Source: Deuterostichococcus epilithicus (taxonomy: Eukaryota; Chlorophyta; Trebouxiophyceae; Prasiolales; Stichococcaceae). Taken from it: 64,000 bases of DNA. The notes beneath the pieces are model-generated. The model did no database searches and was not told the origin of the DNA. It saw only the letters and a list, made by a program, of their open reading frames with translations. Location of the stretch: NCBI GenBank assembly GCA_033439295.1, contig JAVTLE010000005.1:372001-436000 (forward strand). Direction: 5' to 3'. The position numbers and the translations under genes were made by a program. Positions 44,815-56,500 of the stretch are shown one piece after another; within the stretch, counting starts at the first letter, position 1, and every line of letters begins with the position of its first letter.

Positions 44815-45622
44815 ACTCTGTTCAAGCCGTGCTGCATGTTGAACTTTGGCGCCGTTTGGGAGGCTACTGGCTCTCGTTCAGCTGCTGTCCAGCTGTCGTC
44901 AGATCCTCAGATGCGGAAGCCGTCTGCACGCACACGTGCAGAGCTGCGCAGGACGGAGGTGCTCCGGCAATATATCAACCGCTGAGTCGCCCCACAATTC
45001 CCTTGTCGAATGATCATGCTCCTATGCATCCCACTGCCGACGGAAGTCAAAGAGGGCGGCAGAGCAAAGATCGCTTTCTGCACTGATCATCGCCCCAACA
45101 CGAGTTCACACCGACGCCTCCATCTCAGCAACATGACCCTCGAATTGGAAGGCGTAAGTCACCGAACATCAACCAAAGCTGTGTTGAGATGACGCCAAGG
45201 AGCCGAGTTGGCATAAAGGGAACACACAGTACTCAAACACATGCACTGACAGCTGTCGTGTGCAAAACCCTGCCGCGGTAATGCGCTGCCAACCATGCTA
45301 GCCTGCGGGGCGTATAACCATGCCTGAAGACTGCGGTGGGACATGCCCGACGCCGGTTTTGCGCTATGAGACGGCAAGCTTCATTTAGATTGCGGCACCA
45401 TCGCTGTGGTTGGCGGAGGCTGCCGCTCGACCAAACAGGCGAGCACCAGGCAGCTCCTCGGTCGCCACGTTGGCGGCAACCCGCGGCGCACTGTTCTTTG
45501 CTCGCGCGTCCATGACACGCTTCATGACTCCTGCACACATATCGAAATCTTGACAGCTGCGCCAGCATGCCGGAACCACACGAACTGACCTTCAGTTACT
45601 GAAGACCTGCTGTAGTGCTGTC
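44815..45622. other. Region between unidentified gene and Golgi-type gene
   Basis: The 5' side of the helical-protein gene and the 3' side of the next minus-strand gene. Only chance-like open frames. Further 5' exons of the helical-protein gene could lie here. Confidence 0.35.
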
Positions 45623-48600
45623 TTACAGACTCAGTAGTGTTGCATGCCATCGATGGACGTGGAATGGTTCATGTGGCATCGATAACGATGACTGGGTCGC
45701 ACCGCAGGTGAAGCTGAAGGGACGACCTTCCCACTGGCCTGCGTCGTCACAGACGTCAAAGGAACACACAAGCACTGGGTGCACAAAAGGGTCCGTGCTT
45801 CAGTGACAGCGAAATTCTGCTCATCATGACAATTTGGCCGCATTGCAGGAGCTTAACAGTGAGCAGCGCAAATCTCCAGTCACGCTCACCGTAGTTCACA
45901 AAATGGTCCCAGGCCGCCCCCGGCTGGCGGCCCAGCGCCGCGGGGATGTCCTGCACTTCCAAAACCTTACAAGTTTGTACGTGCATGTTCACTCCGCACT
46001 TTACCTTCTGAGTGGCAGCTCCTCAGCATGGCTCGGCTGTTGCTGTGAGGGGCCCATCACATCCCAGCCAGGTGTACACAGCACAAGCCGCTCATAGCAC
46101 ATCGCAGGGTGCCCCTTCAATAAGGGGGATGCTCCACTGGCACAGACCCAACCCACCGAATTGCGGCGCATGTAGTAATCGACATCGAAGCACTGCGGGC
46201 CGCGCGCCGCCATCGCCAGCGTCATGGGCAGCTTCAGGAACGTCGCCTCTGCAACGCCCTCGTTGGCGATTACGTCTGCATGCGCAGTGCCAAAAAGGCT
46301 GGCACCTTCGTGGCCGGCCATCCACCTGTCGTACTTCGCCGCGGCGCGGGCGTAAGACCAGCCTGCAGCGTTGACAGATGCAATAATGCTGCTGAGACTC
46401 GACATTTGATACCTGCTCATGAAGTTTGCAGTAAAAAGCCGGCCAACAGTGCCAGGCTTGTGCAGAGTGATGCGTGCAGCCAAGCCAAGGCGATCGTGCT
46501 TGCAGTTTCAGATCAGAGGGCCTCAGCATGACAGCCAGGGTTTTCCTGTGAAGAAGACGCACCCAGGTCGATGAAATGGGCCTTCAACTTGACGAACATG
46601 ACTTCAAATGGATCCTGCGCCGGCAATTGATGCAGATGGACCATGAGGTGGAGCTGCATTTCGCAGATGACGCTTGTACTTTCGTGTTTTACTAGGTTGA
46701 AAAGCACAGGGCAGCAGTGCTCATGTGTACAATCAATTCAATTAGCAGCTCCAAGGGATCATATTGATTCAGTAGTGTCAAGCCCTGTTGCTCACATTTG
46801 CGCAATAGTTCGTCACTCCTTCCAGCTGACGATTGCGCAGCGACGACACTTGCCAGCCAGACAGCTTTTGCAAGCGCCAAAGTGGTGCAGTTTCATCGTC
46901 AGCATGCGCACCAGGCTGATGCCGTCGTTGAGCAGCTCCATGTAAGGGTTCAGGCCGCCGTTGCAGCCCCAGTTTGCGTGGTCGTGCCAGTCCACCCCCT
47001 GCCAGCAGGCAAATAAGACCTCGACTTCTGGGATTCTTGCTGGGAGCAACAGGAACGTGCAAGACAGTCTAGAGGTACAAGGGGTGCTGAGAGACTCGGT
47101 CACAGGAGGGCAGGAAGTGGGCCCGCCGCCAAGAGGCGTTCTGTGCCTCCGCTGCGCCGCAGCATTGCTGTACCATCGATATTTCTACCTCCTTGCCTGC
47201 GGGCTCAGTCCAGCACACGCACCCAACCCGGCACCGCAAGCACGCAGGCAAAGCCTTACATCATGGTGGTGCCCCACCTGGTAGCGCAGCATCAGGCAGT
47301 CCAGGCCGTAACCAGCGTTGAGCACCGCAGCACTGGAGCCCAGCTCGGCGTGCCAGATGGCGTCGTGGATGCTGCGGTGGCACTGTAGCACACGACCGTC
47401 GCGCTGCAGGATGCCCAGCCCAACCTGTTTGAGGAGACGCACCAAATCAGCCAATGCAGCTGATAGAGTGACATAGATATGGCATCAGTTGAAGGCGTGC
47501 CACTCGAGCTGCAGAGACAGGTCACCAGCCGCCTGCAGGCTGCTGAGCCACCACACTATTAACATACGCCTCTGCTGGACAGCAGACGTCGGCGTATTTG
47601 CTGCCAGTCATGCAGGTCGTTACACTGCAGCTCATCCTGCTGACTCACCTTGTCGGTGGCAATCACATAGGACTGCACATGAGGGTTGCGCCTCCACATG
47701 GCGGTTGGGTCGCCATTTCGCGGCGAGCCTGCCGAGACGCAACACAGAGATTCTCAAAACCGCACCCACGCCAGCGATATGCCCTGATGTCACCAAACCC
47801 CTCTGGTGCTGGGATGGCCTCCTTCATGGAGCAGAGCATGTTTGCGCGCTGTGCGACGGCGAGGGATGCGCTGTGCCGCTGTCATCGTCCTTGTGGCCAT
47901 CACAGGGAACAAAAGGCTTTCAAATGAGTGCAGCTTGCACCCACAGCAACAATATGAGGGACTACCCAGGATGTTCCTCTGTAGGCATTCTCAGAGTGGC
48001 TGGCGCACCCTCGCAGCTGATGGTGGGTCCCACGAGCTTGACGGTCTCCGAAATTCGGGCCGTGAAGGCTGACGTCCAGTGCAGTGCCCGCGGCCAGTAC
48101 GCCGGCAGCAGGGGCCCCCGCACCGACGAGTTCATCAGCACGAAGTACGTGTAGGCGCTCGTGTCCACGTCTGCCTGCATATATTGTGGGCCATAGTAGT
48201 GTGCCGAACCGGCTTCTGAGATGCCTCGTTCTACTTGGCGAATGCGACACACGCAAACAGCTGCTGACGCGTCGTGATGCACAGCAGAGGGGAACGAAGG
48301 AGCCTGTTCTCCCAGAGCACGCAGACATACTGCACAAAGAAAGCCGAAACCTGGTGCTCGTCAACAGGGGTGTCACCTGTTCGAGCACCCAGCCGATCGT
48401 GCCCCAGTCGAAGCACCTGCAAAGGCAGCAAGTCTGAAGTCGAAGATGTGAGTCTGGCACCAGATGGCACCTGGGAGGCATGCGGGATGACGGAGAGCGG
48501 CACTTGTTGCGCTTGCACATCGGATTGTATGCAACGACATTTGAATGTGCTCGATGACGGCACGGATGCGGTGCTCGAGAATATGCAAAGTCGGTGCGCA

Positions 48601-49448
48601 CTCGTTGGGGTGGAATTTGTACTGCGCATTTGCGGGGAGCTCCGGCAGAACCTGCACCAGCAGCAAGCAATTATCAAGCCTGCTCTTCAATCAGCATTTG
48701 GTGTCAAGACATTGGCGCACAGCTGCTTTGTTGGTGCAAAGCAGGGGACGCATTCATGCTGCCAGATGGGCCGCTGCACCTGCGTCATTGCCGGCGCTGG
48801 GTTTTGCTGGATGACGATGATGTAATCGCAGCCGTCGCCGGGGCGGATGCCGTGCCGCACGAAGAAGCGCAGGTTGTTGATGTACTCTGTGGTTCAGAGG
48901 AAGTCGACAAACATGCACGGCATCAGCGTGTGCCACGTGCGGAGGTGGTGACAGGCTCAGCACCAAGCTCCCTGAAGATGCTGCAGCCTACCTGCGTGGC
49001 TACTCCCATGGCCAGACCCGACCCGACGGCTGACTGTTAACCAGTCGCCATACTGCTGGCTAGTTCATTCTGCAATGCACAGTGTCGCCGTCGGCATACC
49101 AGGGTCGGTGTCGGCGTACACATAGACGACCAGCGTGTGCGGCGGCGTGGCGGTGATGCTGACGGTACCGCCGCCATTGCTGACGGTGGTGGTGGACCGG
49201 AGCAGCGCGCCCGCTAGCGCGCCCCTGGCTGAAGTCGTAGAAGTGGTGGAAGATCCTGAAGAAGGCGCTGTGAAGCCGCTGGCGACGGCGCCGGGGCGGA
49301 CGATCAGCACGCCGATGAGCGCAAGCACAGCCAGCTGCGCCGCGAACGCTGCCGCTGTCCCCAGCCGGCGCAGCCTCCTGCATATGGTTCGTTGATCAAC
49401 ATGAGGCACGGCATTCATGCAGGGGGCGCATATACATGCATGATACAT
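45623..49448 (-). CDS. Type II membrane protein of an algal family, possible Golgi glycosyltransferase
   Basis: Twelve exons: 49448-49100, 48886-48780, 48651-48602, 48416-48377, 48174-48009, 47728-47649, 47424-47278, 46998-46912, 46614-46563, 46362-46157, 45950-45890, 45738-45623; 486 residues with all phases consistent. A basic stretch (RRLRRLG) and one membrane helix (residues about 31-50) precede a Ser/Thr/Gly stem. The lumenal part opens like a Rossmann-type nucleotide-binding fold (TLVVYVYADTDPEYINN, GCDYIIVIQ). It continues with NECFDWGTIGWVLE, YFVLMNSSVRGP, VKLVGPTISCEG, NPHVQSYVIATDK, AELGSSAAVLNAGY, LMLRYQGVDWHDHANWGCN and PFEVMFVKLK. A separate C-terminal module reads CFDVDYYMRRN...AAWDHFVNYGQWEGRPF. 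I know this arrangement from unannotated algal proteins; the glycosyltransferase guess rests on topology and fold-like segments only. An in-frame ATG at 49418 is an alternative start. Confidence 0.8.
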
Positions 49449-50528
49449 TTATTTATTCAGCTGCTTGGGGACCATCGCTGCATCACATCTGCACATCCCC
49501 ATGCTGCGCCTTGGGGCCAGTCCCTGCGTTGTTCATCAGACAGGCCAACTGTGCAATGCCGAGGCACTCGTCATGCTCTGAACGAGCTCAAAAGCTGTGC
49601 CTCTATACAGTCACATTCTGATAACGTCTGCCAGCAAGCCGAGCAGCTCACCTCCCCCTGCCGCGATGTGCGTTGGGCCGTGCTGCTGCATCATGCCGGC
49701 CACTTGGCATTGGCGGCACAGGTTGGCGTGTGTGCACCCCCATCAGCACGCCTGGCGCCGTCATGCGGCAGCCCCTTCACACTTTCGTGGCTGCGCCGGC
49801 CCAACACCAGTATGTCGTAGACTGTGCATCTGAGAGATGAAGTACAGTCCGCCGCTGGAGATGAGTGAGGCACAGCGTTGTGCTGTCTGCAAGGTGCATC
49901 CTGGCATTACGGACCATGCAGGTACATGTTGCACAGCCGTGGCTTGTTCGCCTGCTGCACGCCTGCCTCGCGTAGAGATCGTGACTGATCTGTTCACCTG
50001 ACACGCGGCTCGACGCCGAGCAAGCGCCTGATGTCAGATGACCCCCCACAATTGTCCGGTCGATCGGCAGCGCCGCTACCCACCGAATAAGGACCTGGCG
50101 GCCAGTGCACAAGGGCCTGCCGTAGGCGCAGAGCAGCCTCGGACGGCACGAACTGGGTGGAATCAAGTCCAGCGGGAAGTCCAAGCACTCTTTTGACGCT
50201 GTTGCACCTCGAGGACCCGTTCAGGAACAAGGAGCTCCTCGCAAGTGTCGGACGATCCGCAGGTCAGCAGCTGATGCATCGAGCAACGAGCACCAGAAGC
50301 TGTTGCAGATTGCGGAACACTCTCCAAACGGCTGGCAGACTCTGCGTCGTACGCGTGCCTCGGAAAGTTGCAACCTATGTACAACCGGTCTGGGTCTCTT
50401 CTTGGACGTAGAGACTCTGAGACAAGACTCGGTGCAGCACCTCGTTACGACGGCGTGAATGCAAAGCCGTCATCCAGCATCCAGCATCTCTACTCGTACA
50501 AGAGCCGCAGTCTGCGCAGCAATCGACG
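49449..50528. other. Region between Golgi-type gene and XPG, weak coding signals
   Basis: Promoter of the Golgi-type gene and the 3' side of XPG. Minus-strand frames near 50235-49995 (RVLGLPAGLDSTQFVPSEAA...) and 49700-49640 (GMMQQHGPTHIAAGGG followed by a GTGAGC donor) look mildly protein-like but have no known domain and could not be joined. They may be remnants or an unrecognised small gene. Confidence 0.3.
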
Positions 50529-53500
50529 TCACTGCGAGCCGGCGCCATCATCCCTCATCAGACGTCCCAGCCTGGGCCGCCGTCCCCGCTCCGCGTCATA
50601 CTCGCTGCCGCTGCTGCCGCCCTGAGCCGCGTCCTCGGCAGCCACCGCAGCACCTCCCGCAGCACCGTCTTCATATCCGCTGCTGTCCAGGCTGATGGGC
50701 GCCAGCTTGCGGCGCGCCGCCGCAGCGGCGGCCCGGCTGCCGCGCCGCAGGACGCCGCCGCGGGCGCCTTCGCCGTGTGCGAGAGCCGCGGCCTCCGCTG
50801 CCGTGTCAGCCTCGTCGGCTGCATCCTCGTCGCCTGGCGAGGCTGCAGCCGCCTGCTTCCTGCCGCGCCCATGGCTGCGGCCCCGGCCGCGGCCGGCGCC
50901 AGCGCGGCCGCCTCGTGCAGTGCGGCTGTTGCCGCGGCCACGACGGCCCCGACCGCTCTCAGCACCCGCCGCCGGCTCTGCCGCCGAGGACAGCAGACTG
51001 CCCACCGGGTTGAAGGCCTCCTCTGTGGCGGCTAGCGCCGCTGCAAACTCCGGGTTCATCTCCTCTGCCTGCAGCAGAGAATTGCAGTCAGATGCACATC
51101 ATGTGGAGCTGAAGGCCCGAGCTTTTGACACTGTGCCGAGTGCATCACCAGCTTCTGGGCACTCAGCGCCGCGCAAGACACACTTGTGGCACCAACTGCT
51201 CCATACGTGGCGACCTGGGATGACAATGCATCGCACTGGATAGGGCTTCTGCCCAGCGTCATGGTGGCACATGCAGTGGAGGAGCTAGCGTCTCCATGCG
51301 CCCGCATCGGTCAGACAGCCGCCGAGGCCAGTTCCCTGGGCAGCTATGCACATTTCAGCCCAGAGCAGGGTCCAAATGCGCACCTCGCCAATGCCGGCCG
51401 CCAGATCGTCGAGGTCTACAGATGCGCCGCCGCCGCCGCTGCCGCTGCGGCCGCGCAGCTGCGCCGGAACATCGCCGCCCGGGAGGTGGATGTCCGGATT
51501 GGCATTGCCCGAGATGCCCGCCACCGCTTTCTGTCAGGTAGGGTGTGAACATTCGAACATCCGAAACCTCACAGATGTGAGCATCCTTGAGGCAGCGCAC
51601 GAACAACAGCAGTGCCACAGCCAAATTTTGCCTTCTGGAGCGAGCCAGCGACAGAGTGACATGTTGGCGCAGGTAAGCTCGTGTGGATGCACCGACGCCA
51701 GGCGGCAGCTGGCCACGTGCTGGCCCAGTCGAACATGCGCGGCAGGGTGATTTGCTCGCACTCGGCCGTGTGCACGTGCAGTTCCAGCAAGGCAGCCAGG
51801 GGCAAGGGGGTTGCAGGAGCGAATGTCGTCTGCGGGTCATGTCCTAGAACATGGAGCCGGGGGCCGCAAGGGGCAGGCAGCACCTGCAGCCGCGACGACT
51901 TGATCTTCGCGAAGCGCTGAGAGAAGGTCAGGAAGTGGTCCATACGGGTCTGGTCCACCCGCGCGTCGTGCGCCTTGAGCACCGGCACCAGAAGCTCGTC
52001 CGCCTCCACCTGAACTCCAATACGAGAATGAATATGAGATGGATACGAGGTAAAGACCAGTCCTGAAGGAGCCGCAGATCAAAGGGAAGTGGTCTAGGAC
52101 TTTGAGCGCCTGGTCCAGCCGCGTATCATGCGTTGTGAGCGCCGCCACCCGCGCACCCCCCTGCTGCACCATCAAGGCATGGCACCGCTTGGAAGGAAAG
52201 ACTGTCGATTGTGTGACCCCCAGGAGTGTCACGACTCAGTCGAAGCCAGTTTGTGGGTCAGCCTCGCCAGCGCCAGGTGGCTGCGGCAGCAGCAGGAAGC
52301 AGCTCCGGTTCAGGGCGCCAGCAGAATGCATCCCTGCAGCCGCTCCCTGACCAAAGGTGACCATCACAGGTGGGACAGAGCCCAGGCATCGTCCTGGCTC
52401 CAGCCCAGCTAATTTGTGGCAGCAGCTGCGCAGCTGCTCTTGCACAGCATGCCTCGCACATGCTGCAGCCTCGGCCATTAACAGCCGACACTGAGCAGAG
52501 GAGCCGCAATCACCAATCTGACTCCAGCCCAGCTTGGTGCTGCAAATTTTAGGAAAAGAAAGGCAAATTTTGCGCAAAAACACGGAAGCATAGCTTTTTC
52601 ACAAGCAAACAGGCAACGCAGGAGCAACGCAGGAGCTCCAGGTAGGGAGCCTGTGTGGCAGATTTCATGAGCCGTAGAGGCTCTGAAAGCTGACCTGACT
52701 CCAGCCCAGCTTGTTGGCGCAGAACTTGCGCAGCAGCTCCAGGTCGGGGCGGCCGTGCGATATCTTGGCCCGTGACAGGTCCACGCGCGGCTTGGCGTAC
52801 GCCTCCGCCACCGCCGGGTTGGGAAATGACTTGGGCATGTCCCAGTTCTTCCTGCGGGTTTGATTGCCAAAAGGGGGATGGGGAACCGACTTGGGCATGT
52901 CCCAATTGTTCCTGCAGAATTGGGATGAGCTTTGAGATAATGCTAGGTTCGCCACAGGTCGTGAGAAAGCAGCAAGTAGCACGAATGTTTGGGTGACGCC
53001 AGAGACACTACACTCCTGCCGGAGTCGAAACCTAGGAGAATGCCTGGGCGCTGGTCTGTGCGATAGTGGTTACCTGGCTTCAGTAGCCAACAACCAGCTG
53101 CAGAAACTGGCTTCAGAGTCTGCACCCTGACACTGCGCTTGAATTGAAAGCGGCAGGGGGACCCCAGCATTCGAGCCCGCGCTGCATGTCACCTTGGCAG
53201 CGGCCTGGTCGAAACACGCGAAAGCGCTCACCTGACGGCGCGGTGGCGGCGCTTGAACTCCCGCAGCAGCGGCGAGCCGTCCTCCTCCGGCGCCGCCTCT
53301 CCGGCGTCCGCGTCATCGCCGCCCTCCTGCCCGCCTGCGCCTGCCCCGGCACAAACAGAAGCATCAGTGTGAGCATCAAACGGCAGTTTATCTATGCAGG
53401 CGCCACAAGCAGCCCAGAGGTGGACGCAGCCCACTCGCACTTGCTGGACGCCCGCACCCTCCCAGATGTCTTTCACCGGAACCAGAACCGGCGACCCTTC

Positions 53501-56500
53501 GCCGGCGGCCTCCGTGTCCGCTTATCACTGCAATGTGACGGCTGTGCTGACGGCACGATGCCCGGAGCAGCGCCCTTTGGGGGACCGCTGTGCGGCAGAC
53601 ACGCAGAAGCTGCGCGGCGGGGCGGGTGCACCTGCGGCACCCTTCCGGTGCGCCCCGGCCTCTGGCCGCCGCCGCGCAGCTGCGACGCTTCCAGGGACGG
53701 GGACCTTCCCGCCGGACGTGTTCGTGGTCACGACGACGCAGAGCGTTGCCCACCTGCGGCGGCCTTCCGGCGGCCGCGCCCCTTGCCCTTGGCCGCCGCG
53801 GCGCGCGCTGCCTCCGCGTCTGGCGCCAGCACCCACCGCCGAAAGTCCATCAGCGCCTCATCGCCGCCGAAGGCGTTCACCACCTCCACCGCATTCACGA
53901 TGCCTGCGTGGAGGCAGACCGGAGTGACAGGGCGACGGGCTCCCTTCGAGGAGTCTGCAAGCGCGTGTGCGGAGTGCGGATCTGCCGACAGGAGTGTGCA
54001 GCTGCTCAAAGCGCTGACGCACCGCACGCAGCCTGTCCCAGCCGAGCACGCCTATGAGACGTCAATCGCCATCAACCTGTCAACAGGCTGCGGACGGTGC
54101 GTCAGCGCCTTATTCAGCTCCACTCCTGCTGCCAAACCAGCGACCCTACTCTAACAACAGCGCAGCCGTACTGGCACTGCACATGTGACGCACATCACAG
54201 ATAGGCAGCAGGACCTTCCAAATCCACAGGTGCCATTGATGCCATCCGGCGTCATCGAAGTCAAGCAGCATCCTCCCTCCGACTGAGCTTCATCTGCAGG
54301 CACTTTCGCCGCCTGACTGGAGTTTCCCGGTTTCAGGGTTGTGTCGAGGGTTTCTGCGCACCAACACCGTTTATGCCGTCCGTGTAGTCGGAGCCCAGCA
54401 GCATGGCCAGCCGGATGAGCTTCGTCTGCAGGCATCTGACTGGTGTTTCCCGATCGACACAGACTCAGGGTTGTGGAGGGACCCTGCGCACCGATGCCGT
54501 TGATGCCCTCTGTGTAGTCGGAGCCCAGCAGCATGGCCAGCCGGATGAGCTTCGTCTGGTCCATGCCCAGTTCGGACTCGATGTCTTTGGCGAAATACTC
54601 CTCCACGTACGCCTTGGCGTCGAAAATGTGCCTGCGGGTGTAAATAGCAAAACCTTTGATGTTTGTGTGTCTGTACGTCTGTAGAGACAGCAGTTTTATT
54701 CACGATGTGCCTGCGGGTGGAGATGCTGCGGCGTCAGCTGCAGTCTGCATGCCTGTGCACGGGTGACGACGCAGCATGCGCGTTTCCAGCCCGGTCCCTC
54801 AGGGCTTAATGCCTGCAGGGCTTTGGCGGGAAAATTGCTGGCTCGGCTCAGCCCTGGACACAACAGGCGCCGTTTGGTTCCATCTGACTGACTGCTCTGC
54901 GCTTGGGGGAGCTTGCTGGCCTTGCGAGGGCGCCCACACCTTGGGCTCCTTCAGCTGCGAGGCTGAAGTCGTACAGCCTGCAACCTGGAAGCCTTGGCGG
55001 CGCAGAGACTGGCCGTCCAGTGCTCGGAAAGGCTAGATCGCTCGGACAGGGCGCGTGCCGCACCTGTACACGTGGCGGCCGCCAAACAGGAAGACGTCGC
55101 TGTCGTCGGTGACCACGCCGTCCACCAGGCCCGCTGCGTCCAGCCAGGCGCACTGCGCCTCCGCCTGCGGAGTTGAGGGTTCAGGGGCTCTGCTGAGTCC
55201 AGTTTGGCAGGCACCGGAGGCGAAATCGATGTCGCACCCGTTCGCCAGCGCGTTTGCCAACACAAGCCTGGGCATCGGGTGTCAAGCGGGAGGCATGTGG
55301 CGACCGCATGAGGCGGCCCCCACGGCTGGCATGGCCTGGCATCGCACACGGCTGGCATGGCCTGGCATTGCACAGCAACAGGAAGAAACATTCGTGCAGC
55401 AAGCACATGCTCAAAGGCGGCAGCATCTGACGCACCTCTCCGGGCGCGATGATGTAGGGCAGGCCGAACAGCTGCAGCAGCTCCTGGCACTCCGCGTACA
55501 TGTCCTCCGTCGGCGTGTCGTACTGCCCCGTCTGCGCAGGAACGCAGCGGCACGCTTTCCAGAGGGTGTGCTCCAGTGATGACAGGGCACGGTTTTATTT
55601 CATCACCCTGCTCTGCAAACATGGCCGCTGTCTGCATGTCGTACTGCCCCGTCTGCATGGGGGGTGGTTATAAAGATGTGCTGGATGTGTGTTGGCAAGT
55701 TCAGTCCTTCCTCTAGACGTTGAGGGTGTCCGCCGCGTCACATGAGACGCACACAGATGTGTGCTCAGATGTGTGCTTCTTCAAGATTTGTGTTGCCGAG
55801 TCGTTCCATTTGCCTACTCAGTGCTTAGCAGCTGCAGCAACCCAGTTAGGTGGAGTGTTTTGAATTCGTTGACTGGACAGGGCCAGCAGAAAATTGTGTC
55901 TTACTTCCAGGCATGGCAGCTGCAGTGTGCCAGGCCGAGTCTGCAGCCGCAGGCCGTCTGTCGATGCCAACAGTGGCTTAAACCCACAGCTGTAGCCCAA
56001 AGCTTGCCAGCCGCGGAACTGTGTGCGCCTGCGAACCCGCTTCCTCACGATGCCCAGCCCTGAAATCCTGCACCCACCTTTCGGTGCACTGACTGCCGCA
56101 GCTGCTTCCGAGCCAGGGCTCCACCCGATGTGGGACCACAAAAGTGCAGGAGCGCTTGCGTCAAAGCCATCAAGTAAACCCACCTTGCGGCGCGCCGACT
56201 GCCGCAGCTGCTTCTCCGCAGCCCCCAGCTTATCCAGCTCCGCATCGACGTCGAAGTCCGGCGCCGCCGCCGCTGCCGCCACAGCGCGTACCTCGGCGGC
56301 GCCAGCCGGGCCCACCGCAGCAGCGGCGGTGTCCGTGGGCTCCGCGGCGCCCCTGTTCAGAGTTTGCTGAGCGAGCTGTGCATCGGCGGCCGCCAGGGCG
56401 GCGAACTCTGCCGCCTCCGCCGCGTCGCCTGCCAACGCACACAGGCAGCTCGTGTTCCCGCCTCACAAGACACCAGGCTGCACTGGGTTACCCTTCGTGC

